NCBI GenBank assembly: GCA_947652605.1
Contig: OX393578.1
Location: forward strand, 60,891,415-60,955,414
From: Elmis aenea
Lineage: Eukaryota; Arthropoda; Insecta; Coleoptera; Elmidae
Reading direction: 5' to 3'
Length of the DNA: 64,000 nt
The notes under the pieces are model-generated. The model saw only the letters and a list, made by a program, of their open reading frames with translations, did not search any database and was not told the origin of the DNA. Position numbers and translations under genes: made by a program. Shown here piece by piece: positions 36,301 through 46,900 of the stretch; positions within the stretch are counted from its first letter, which is position 1, and each line of letters starts with the position of its first letter.

Positions 36301-39300
36301 GAACATTGTTCATGAACACTGTTCCGAAACATTTGTTTACAATCTGGACTAGGCTTAAGAAGTGTGGCCGATTGAAAAGAGAACATAAGAAATATTGAGA
36401 GCAGCTGAAATGCATTTTCTGAGAGAATGGCCGAAATATCCGGAAGAGAAAGAATAACGAACGAGAGTATAAGGGAAATTATGGATAAATTGTAGTTAAT
36501 TCAGTCAATTGCAATACAGAAAACGTAAGAATATAATACAACTTTAAAGAAAAATATGAATTTCTCTGGTACTTTTATGATGTTCTAATTACATACATTT
36601 GTACATTTTGAAACTATGAAAAATGGACTTCTGGAAACAATGCGATTCTTTTTATGTTCCTACATTTTCAATTAGGGAATTTGCGGTACAATAGTAATGC
36701 GAACGATTCACGGTTCCATTTTGGTTGATCTTAAGATTAGGTAGTGTATTGATATTGATAAATCAAAAAATTGCTTACCGCAGAACGGAAGTTCTTTGCT
36801 TCGGGTTTGAAAAGAAATTTAATAACCCCGTTTAAATTAATCCGCCCTTATTTGTCAAAACAGAAGATTTTTTATGTACACTGTAGTAGTGCAATTATAT
36901 TTTATTTGCACAATAGTAACGCCTCCTTAATAAGGAGTCCTTATCATTTTTACCTACGTAAGCAACTACAACATTTTCGATAATTTAATGTAGTCCTGTT
37001 ATTTTAAGCAGTTTACACAAAAAAATTTATTCTATTTTCCAGATATTACCAAAGATTTAGAAGAATTAATTAAAAAAGATGAACTTATACTGTCATATGA
37101 TCACATCGATCCAAATAAAAATGCTGCGGAAACTCTGCTTTCTGTAGTTTTTCCGAAATCGAGCCAAACATTCAAGGTAATACTAGAGAGAAAATCAAAT
37201 AAAGGTAAGCAAATAAATTTATTTTTTGAATATGAACTGCATGATAAGGTTATCCTTAAATTCAAAATAACACAAACAACTGTTAAGCCCACTTCTGTTA
37301 ACGTTTTACCACTTCTCGTCGTCACTAAATCAAACACCTTTTATTTAGTTCACCTTAACAAGTCCGTTTATTCTTTAGCCTCGCCGCTACTCCTCTACTC
37401 CCGTCTCCCTCTCTCTCCCTCTCTCTCCTAATATCTTTAACAATCGGCGATCCTGACTGAAGTTCGTCCTCGAACTTACATAACATAAGGTACTAAGTTT
37501 CTACAAAATCAAATTTAACCTGTCTTCCTTAACTAAAATAATACATCACATTTTCTGTAAACTAACCCCTAAATATTTCTTCAAAATAAACCTAGCATAC
37601 AATAACATATTTATTCTAAATTCTAGTTTAATTCAATTCATAGTCCTTGTACTTGGTGGGCATTCGTAACATACAGTCTTCCTTGTTGGCAGTCTTCTAA
37701 TTGCGATACCACATAAGTATCATTTGGTAAGACTTTGGTAACGATCAATGGTCCTCTATATTTAAATTGTGTTTTGGTGCTCTCCCCTGTAGCTGTTTTT
37801 CTACACTTCATTAACACTATACTTCCTACCCCCAGTAATTGTCCTTGGGAATGTTTCTTGTCAAAGTACTTCTTGAATTTCAACTGTTGGTTTGCAATTT
37901 GGTGTCGAGCTTCTTCTTGCAGTAAGTTTGGATCTACCCAATTTTCTGTACTTTGGTGCACTAATTCTCTTAAGGTACTATCTTCAAAGTATGGTTGATA
38001 TCCATGTAAGATCTCAAAGGGAGTTTTACGAGTCGTTTCATTTACCGCATTGTTTAGATATCTTTCCACTAGTTTGTATTTTTTATCCCAATCTCGGTGT
38101 TCCAAATCATCTTCCATTGCGGACATTATGACTGGTATTATTGTTCTATTAACTCTCTCTACTTCGTAATGATCGGTTTTGCTTTTTTCTTCTGCGGTTC
38201 GTTCTTCTCTACGTTTTTTGAATAACTTTATTAGGTTTCGGAGAACTTGGTCTGAGTTTTGGATCATCAAAATTCTGTCCTCTTCCGTCATGGTCACCAT
38301 ATTCCATCTTTCCTCTACAATTGCTTCATAAGTGTCTTGGTTTGGTTCTTCATATGCAGCCCTACTCAATGCGTCTGCATGTTCCATTTTCGTTCCCGGT
38401 CTATATCGAATCTGCATGTCATACTCTTGCAATAACAATGCCCATCGTGCCACTTGAGGATTGATTGTTTTATTCGTATTTAAATATACTAATGCTTGAC
38501 AATCTGTTACTACAGTAAATGTTATTCCCAACAGAAATTGTCGTAAACGATCAATGCTCCATACAATAGCCATTAGCTCCAGTTTACTCGAGTGTTGCTT
38601 CATTTCGGCTTCCGTTGTCTTTTTGCTTACGCAGTAAACTAGATGCAATTTTCCTTCTTCATCTTTCTGCAGTAGCATTCCTGCTAAACCTGCTGCTGAA
38701 GCATCAGTATGTAATTCAGTACCTGCGTTACTATCATATAATCGAAGTACGGGCTCAGAACATAAAGCTAACTTAATATCTTCAAAAGCCTTTTCTTGAT
38801 CATCTCCCCACTTGAAGGGCTGATTGGATCTTGTTAAATCACTTATTGGTTTTGCTCTTACTGCATAGTTTTTAAGAAATCTTCGAAAAAAACTGCATAA
38901 TCCCAAAAATTTCTTAACATCATGCACATTTTTTGGTCTTGCAAAATATTTAATGCAATCCACTTTCCTTTTACCCGGAGTAATTCCATTCTTGCTGATC
39001 TCAAATCCTAAATACTCTACAGATTTCTTCCCAAACACACATTTCTTCAAGTTTATTGTCAATTTGGCTCTTTGGAATGCTTCCAATACCTTTCTTAACT
39101 TTAACAGCATGTCATTCCAATCCTTACTAGGTAAAAGTACATCGTCCAGAAAGCATCTTGCAAAATTCTTCAATGAGCCTAATACCATATTCATCAATTT
39201 CACGAATTCAAATGGTGCATTAGTTAATCCAAAAATCATCCTGGAAAACTGGTAGGTGCCATCCTGTGTAATAAACGCAGTTTTCTTTCGGCTCTCTTTT

Positions 39301-42300
39301 TCTAGGGGTACTTGCAAATAACCATGGGCCAAGTCTATGGTAGAAAACATTTCGCTTCCCTTTAGGTCACAAAATAGATCATCGGGATTCGGCATTGGAA
39401 AACTTTTCTTTTTGGTTTGTGCGTTTAACTTTCTCAGATCACACACCATTCTTGCCTGTCCATCCTTTTTTGGTATTAACATCACTGGACTCGCATATTC
39501 CGAATCGGTTTCTTCAACAATACCTGCTTGCTTCCATTCTTGAATAATTTGTTCAATATCTGCTCGATCTTTGGCATTGGTTTTATATGGTTTACATCTA
39601 AATGGTTGATTATTGTCTTCTATCTTCATTTCTATTAAATCGGTACACCCTAGTTCACTTAGTTTTAATGCCACACAGTCCCTATATTCGTTAAGCAGAT
39701 CAACTAGCTTTGATTTATCTTCCTCATGTACGTCCTGTTCACAATTTAACATTTCTTTGGTTATTTTGGTTTGGGTTACTAATCCTTCCTCATTGACCAT
39801 ATTTCTTACTTCGCCCAGCTTGGTTCCTGCTTCTAGGGTTATATTTTCGTTAGACCAGTTGATGATCGCCACTTCGTGACTGCTCGCCTCCAAACTCTCC
39901 ACATATTGAATCGTATGTTTTTCTACAACGATGTTCTCTTTGGCTGTCAGTGATGTTTTACTTACATGCTCTAACTGGAGATCTTTAAAGGGTATCTCAT
40001 TGGCATAGCCTAACTTAAACTGGTTCCCTTTTTTTATGTAAGCAATGTTCGGTGAGTCTAAGAATGTTCGTCCTAATATTATGTCGGTTATTTGGGCATC
40101 GTTTGGCACTACAATTAAACTCAAAATGGTTTCAATATCATCAACTTTGATGTGCACGATTGCTTCTTGGTCACACCTAACTGCATTCTCTAGTGTCCCA
40201 AAACCATTTAACTGAACTGCACGATCTAATTTTACAGTTGTTAAGTCCAATAAATTCACTAGTTTGTCTTTGATGGTGCAAACGCTTGCTCCATTATCCA
40301 CCAAAGCAATACTTTCAGCATTTGTATTTAACAAAACTTTCTTCACATACTTTAAAATCGATTTATCTTCTTTTGAATCTTTCATCGTCATTACATTACT
40401 CTTGGCCGTACAATTTTTCGCAATGTGTTGATCACTTTTACATATATAACAGCATCTCGTTGCAACTCTTGCCTTAGTGCAATTCCTTGCTATATGTCCA
40501 TACAGATTACAATTATAGCATTTAATATTGTCTTGAGTTGTCATCTTATCGTTAGTTGGTTTAGCATACTTTTTTGCTATGTGACCGGTATCGTTACGGT
40601 TGTAACAGGTAACAACTGATCTTTGTGATCTTTGTTCAACGTCCTTCTTGGGATGTTGTCTCTCCACACTTCTCGATACTGTCGCTTTCTCTAATGATTC
40701 TCTTTCCTTTAGACCTTCATATCTCTTGATTTTTCTCAGAAGTTCTTCAACGTCATCTAGTTCACACAGAGATAATGATTTTGCCATCTCTCTGTCGTCT
40801 AGGCCATTCAAAATATATTTTATTAGTGACGCATTTTCAATACGACCACGTTGCGCTACTGACTTCATTGTGTACACATACGTTTCGCAACTCTCGTTAA
40901 TTGTTTTGTAACGTTTCGTTAACATGAGGTGTATGTCTGCTTGATCGACATGTGATGCAAAACTGTATAACAACTTGTGTTTCAATTCCTGCCACGAAGT
41001 TATATCTTCGAGGACACAATCCATCCATTGTTTAGCAGGACCTTTCATTTTATTTGCTACTTGCACTAGAATCATCGACGGGCTCCACCCATACACTTTG
41101 GCGACATCTTCTACCCTTTTGACCCAACGATCGGTCGTTAAACTACTTGTTTTGGACGGATCAAAATCAGGTAAAAGTTTTTCTGCAATTTCGCGCTGCA
41201 TTCCCGCACCCATGGTAATGTCAACACTTGTTTGCATCTGTATCGCTGTTCGTTCACGTTGTAACAATGTTCGCTCACGTTCTAAAAGTTCCCGCTCACG
41301 CCTCAGCAATTCACGCTCCCGTAAAGCAAAATCAGCTTCAACTATCGTCGATTGCGCACGTTCCGCCATTCCTGTTTCATATACATTATATCTCGGTTCC
41401 TCATTCTCGTGAATTGACATTTTCACTGCTCAAAAGCTCAACAAGTTCTAAATTCTAATATTCACACTCGCACAAAATTTCCTTTTTATGTTACTAAACC
41501 GACTCGTTCGACCACACTCGAACGTTCGCGTCCCGCCACTAAACAACGCGTAGTCTCGACACGGACCCCTAACCTCACACAGGGTATCGTTTCGCTCGTT
41601 AACCTCACTTCACAGTCAACTCACAAAGTACTACACACCGGTTTTCTCTGTCAGGCACTGTTTTTTGGCAATATCCTCTTCTGAACTGTTATGCCCACTT
41701 CTGTTAACGTTTTACCACTTCTCGTCGTCACTAAATCAAACACCTTTTATTTAGTTCACCTTAACAAGTCCGTTTATTCTTTAGCCTCGCCGCTACTCCT
41801 CTACTCCCGTCTCCCTCTCTCTCCCTCTCTCTCCTAATATCTTTAACACAATTCAAATACAATAAAGTTTTTAACGAGTTTTAATTTTTTCTCTCTTAAT
41901 TTTAATGCAGAATAAATCCAAACGCCCATTTAAAGTAACACAAATAAATATTTTTTTATCTTATTAGTAGTTTTATTGAAAACAAAACTTATTCCAATGA
42001 ATGAATAACATTAGACATACATACAATTAAAAGAATGAAAAAAGAGAAAATGGGAAGAATAAAAAGATAAAAAATATGATTCCCTTAATATGGCGCGCTA
42101 AAGTTGCCTAAAATATTATATGTTTATGTAATATATTTAACCATAATTTTAATTTTTCGTTTATTTTCAGTTACCATTAAAACTATAAGAAATGGAAAAA
42201 GTATTACGAAAAATTTTATAGTCAATACTTTGAAGAAAAAAATAAAATCCTTAGTCCTTGTAGTAAATCAAAAGCAAACGGGAGCACACATAAATCTCTA

Positions 42301-43924
42301 TGTCAACTGTGTATCACAAGGAACAGTTGAGACTCCAATATCGATGAGAAACATGTTTAGAGATATGAAAATTCCTTTCCTTGAAGTGGTAATTTTTTAG
42401 ATCAACCTTATCCATATTTTCAAGTACATTTTTAAAATGTTCATAGTAACACTTGAGTTATATTTAAAATCAAATAATCGCTGTAGAAGTATTGCACGTT
42501 GGTGGAAACCACGGTTAATTAACAGCACAGAAAGCATTAATAACAGTCTTAATTGTGGTACTAGATCGAGTAGCAGAAGAATGAAACTAGAAGTTAGTTT
42601 AAGAGTAACATAATTGCTACATATTACTGCGAACAGCAGGCAACAGTTTTGTCTAACGTTAATTACTCCATTATCCTTCAGTTGCATGGCTTAGTAAAAC
42701 TAAAAACCGATTTAGCAATAATGTTCTTTTGCGAAATTTGAAACTCCTATATATTTTTTTAAAATTTGGTTTAAAACCAACCAACCACATACTTTATACA
42801 ACCTGAAACGCTCTATAATTTTTTCATAAACCACTAAGTTATCAACCTTGCTATAGCTTAAAATTTTGATTGTTTAAACGGAACAGCAAATTAAACTTGC
42901 AAGTGTGCAATTTGAGAGGAGTAATTTTTTATAATCAATGATGAAGATTCGCGAGAGACAAAGTTGTAAACTTATTCGTCAAAAATGTGTGTACAATCTA
43001 TTGTTAAAATCACTAAGATTTATAATAAAAAGTTGGTTTATTTCAGTGATTCGTTTATTAATAATAGACGTAACTAAAAACCACTCACTTTTTTTTTGAG
43101 TGTCCCATGCAAAGTGCAATACCAGTAAAGACTCTCTTATCTTCATCAATTAGAGTGTAATTTATTATATATTATTATTTATGAAGATGCAGAGACGAGA
43201 GTATTAAAACTGGTATTGTATTTCGAAGAAAATATTTGGGAGTTTTTAATATTTGCTAAATTCGTTCAATAGTAAAAATATTAAGTGTTTGGGAGTAGTC
43301 ATTAGAAAGAATTTTATTTCGTAATGTTTAAAATTAGGAAATACTGTGATAATTTTATTTGAACCAGTTTCCCAAAGTTGCTAAGACATATTTTATTGTT
43401 TAAGGTAAATTATAATAAAGTTGATCACTGTCTTATCTTTGATTAAAAAAAAGTTATAAAAATGGTGTGTTTCTAATAATACCGTCCATGGACGATACAT
43501 TTACCGAGAGTTAATAACTCCTATTCAGATTTTCATAATTATATTACAAATGCCAAATTAAATAACTAAACAAATGAATGACAGAACTGATTTTTTAATT
43601 AAAAAAAAAAAAATCTTCCTTGCGAACATAGCCCAACTGTTGGAAAAAATTATTAAGTTCTATTGACAAAATTGGCCCGTTTTCTTTGTAATTGGGAGTA
43701 TGATACAAAAATTTTTACAGTTCTCAAATAAACCAAAATTGCATTCTGTTTTCAGTACAGGGATATGAAATATTCCTTTGCAATCGACAAGCAAGGCAGT
43801 CTAACAAAGGTTTTAAAACGCCTTGGATGCCCTTCAGTCACAAATTCTGAAAACGACTCGAATATCCAAGCAGACCTACATCACTCCCGAGCAGATATTC
43901 CTCGTCTCACAAATTTGGATGACG
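33340..43924 (+). CDS. Tsp: Tsp copy 2 exons 1-4: signal peptide, N-domain, RAD linker
   Basis: Exon 1 33340-33415 (signal peptide), exon 2 37043-37204 ([15 protein letters not shown]), exon 3 42171-42388 ([17 protein letters not shown]), exon 4 43756-43924 ([15 protein letters not shown]). At 43888-43896 CGA-GCA-GAT gives Arg-Ala-Asp where copies 1 and 3 have Arg-Gly-Asp. Exons 2 and 3 are separated by a 5 kb intron holding the Gypsy element. Confidence 0.88.
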
Positions 43925-46900
43925 GTAAGTATAAATATTTGTATAGCCTCATTAAGTAATCTTAAAGATAAGTGATTTTTAATTAAACTTATTTATAATA
44001 AACTACTGTTATGATTTACCAAACTGCAATTAAGTATTTGTGTGAATAACAATATAGTAAATTTACTAAATGATTATGTCAATAATATTTTATTTGAAAA
44101 TTAATTATTTCGGTGTAATATAATTGTTAATATTTCAGGTGCGATTTTAAACGCCATCAATCGACTAACCACTGCCCTTGACGATATTCAGAACCGCGTT
44201 CGTGAAGAGAGCTCCAGCATAGACCGTGTACGTAATCTTATCGAAGAATGCGATTTATGTAGAAAGCGTTCTCCCCAAAAACATGATTACTGTCAAAATG
44301 ATACTTGCCCACCTGGTGAGTAGTTTCCTTGAAACCGATTTGTTTTTAAGTTGCAAAATTCAGACACATTTTGTTGGGAATATTTCAGACAGTTAGCAAA
44401 ATTTATAAGAGGCTCAGTTTTAAAACTTTCTTTGATTAATAACATGTAGATTTTGATTAATTCATTGAAAAAAACTTGTTATTGTCTTTTTCTCTTAATT
44501 ACAATTTCTACTCAGTTTTTCATGTTACCGTTGCTTCGTGATCAAAAATCATTTATTTTAAGTATCGAAGCAGAACGAAACCATAAAACTGTTTAGAAAT
44601 AAATACTAGAAAAAGCACAATCAGATTATTAATAGCAATTTTTTAATCATATTTGTTGGTATAGTTGTACAGGGAGCTACCAGTTTCTATCAAGTGTTAA
44701 TACGATTTTATTCGAATTAAGGATTCAAACGTCTAAGCCATGTAATTTTTTTTATAGGTGTGCAATGCTATCCGATTGAGGGGCCCCCATATTATAACTG
44801 TCGCGGATGTGCTCCAGGATACACAGGAGACGGTACACACTGCCGCGATATAGACGAAGTAAGTAAATGTGATGAATATTGTCTTAAGACATTTTAAGAA
44901 CTGTTCAGCATCATCATTAAAACATAGATTCGTAAGTAAATTAAAAAATGTATGAGAGTAAGATTCTGAGTCTATTTATAAAAATGGAAGTTTTCTATTA
45001 TTACCTACAAATTTTATTGACATTTGTTTAAAGTATTATGTGTCTTGCTTAGGAAATTAAATGCGTTTCGTCCATTGGCATTTTTCTAAGCCAGTTTTAC
45101 AAATCTCCTTAGATGAACGTACTATGTCAACGACCTGAATAGATGATAATGACCAGATGCCACATCTGGGGAGTATCATTGGTGTGTTTTAGAAAAAAAA
45201 TTGTGTAAACTTAATAATTTAAAAAAAAAATCAAACGGTTTTCGAATATATTTGTAAGCAATATCAAGTTTAAAATTTTCTTTGCACTCGTAAGGAAATT
45301 TAAGAGTAAAGTTTTTATAAAAAAATGATTAAAATTCCGATGAATAACTAATTCTACTGTAAATTATGTAAGCTCTCAACCTAATAATAATTAATAAAGC
45401 TAGGCACGTTTCACAGCGAATAATAATGTTTAATTTGTAAGTAACTCCGCATTTAAAGGACAATTGGTGCACATTTGTTTATCTCTTGTCGATTTTAATT
45501 ATCAATTTTTTCCGTAGTGCGACTTGGCTGACCCATGCTTCCCTAATGTGCAATGCAATAATCTAAGTCCAGGCTACTTTTGCGATCCATGTCCGTCCGG
45601 ATATACCGGTAGTTCCGGAGAGACAAGGGTAGGACTTGAAGAGGCATCGAAACGCAAACAGCAATGCTTCGACATTGACGAATGCGCCGAGGGAACCAGT
45701 GGATGTGTTCTCAATTCGCAATGCCAAAACTTAGAGGTACATTAATAATTAAATCCGCGTTTAACACTTATAGAGACAGGATTTTTTTATTATAACTACG
45801 GTTAAACGTTTTTTGAACCACGTCTATTTTTATTATTTAACACTTTTGTTGTTGCTGTCGTTATGTTGTATGCCGTTTATTTTTGTAAACGTTTTTTTGT
45901 TTCATTTCATTGGTATTATCGATATTGTTAATTATAGGGCTCATTTGTATGCGGGCCTTGCAATGAGGGTTTCGATGGAAACCAAACTGTAGGCTGTCAC
46001 CGCGGCGAGGGACTTTGTCTGGATGGAACTCTATGTGATAAAAATGCTGCATGCGAAAACATTGGTCCCAACAAGTACCAATGTAAATGCAAAATTGGAT
46101 GGACAGGAAATGGCGCCAAGTGCGGACGTGACGAAGATTTGGATGGTTGGCCGGATGAGGACTTGGAATGCTCCGAAAACCATTGCAGAAAGGTATTAAA
46201 AACATAAAAGATAAATGTTATTTCAAGATTCTATCTTATTCATTGATAAGGAAAACAATCTTTCCTTTCTTTCTTTATTTGTTTCTTAGAAAAGTACCCC
46301 TTAATCTACTTAAATCTATTTAAAGGAAAGTTGAATCATTTTTAAATTAAACAAGGAAACTTTTAAGTGTCCCTTAAAATAATAAATACGCGATCCCTCA
46401 TAACGTGGCGTTTATGGTAAGAAAAATATTAAAACATAGTTCGACACATAACATCTTTCAATGTCAGCAAATCATATTCAGCAACCATTAGCCGACTAAA
46501 ATTAAATCATGGCAACTTTCCCTCCCATCTTCATAAAATTGGAATAAACGATAGCCTAGCATGTCCATGTGACGGGCAGTCTTACGGAGACCTAAACCAT
46601 CTATTTTTTGCTTGTAATCTAAACACAACCCACACAGAAAAACTCTATAAAGACCTGATATCGTTGGGGGTTTTAATCACTTAACAATTTAAACAACAAT
46701 TAATCTCGAAAAATAACTACTCGAGAAAAATGTATAATATGATTATAACATGGTTATATAATAATTGCTTAATATTTTAAAAACACTAAACTACCGAATT
46801 TCATTACAAAAATAGTAGAAGAACATTGACTTCGATTTTTTTTTTTAAAACAAGAAAACAAACACACTGATCTGCAAATGTCTTCATCTGTCTAACTTTC

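Larger units (their letters stand above)
37281..41848 (-). mobile_element. Young Gypsy/Ty3 LTR retrotransposon in Tsp copy 2 intron 2
   Basis: 4568 bp element, antisense to the Tsp gene. Both LTRs are 162 bp and differ by one base by eye, with TGTTAA...TTAACA ends. The flanking 4 bp are CAAC (37277-37280) and CAAT (41849-41852). The empty site in copy 3 (near 55288) reads ACACAAACAATTCAAAT, so CAAT was the target and the left copy has one substitution. Copy 3 lacks the element, so it inserted after the 2/3 duplication. Confidence 0.93.

Noticed and set aside
36168..36415. Two overlapping open frames on opposite strands
   Set aside because: They lie over the right terminal inverted repeat of the Harbinger-like element; explained by its internal repeats, not by a gene.
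37735..41458. Many + strand open frames opposite the Gypsy polyprotein
   Set aside because: Shadows of the long minus-strand coding frame.
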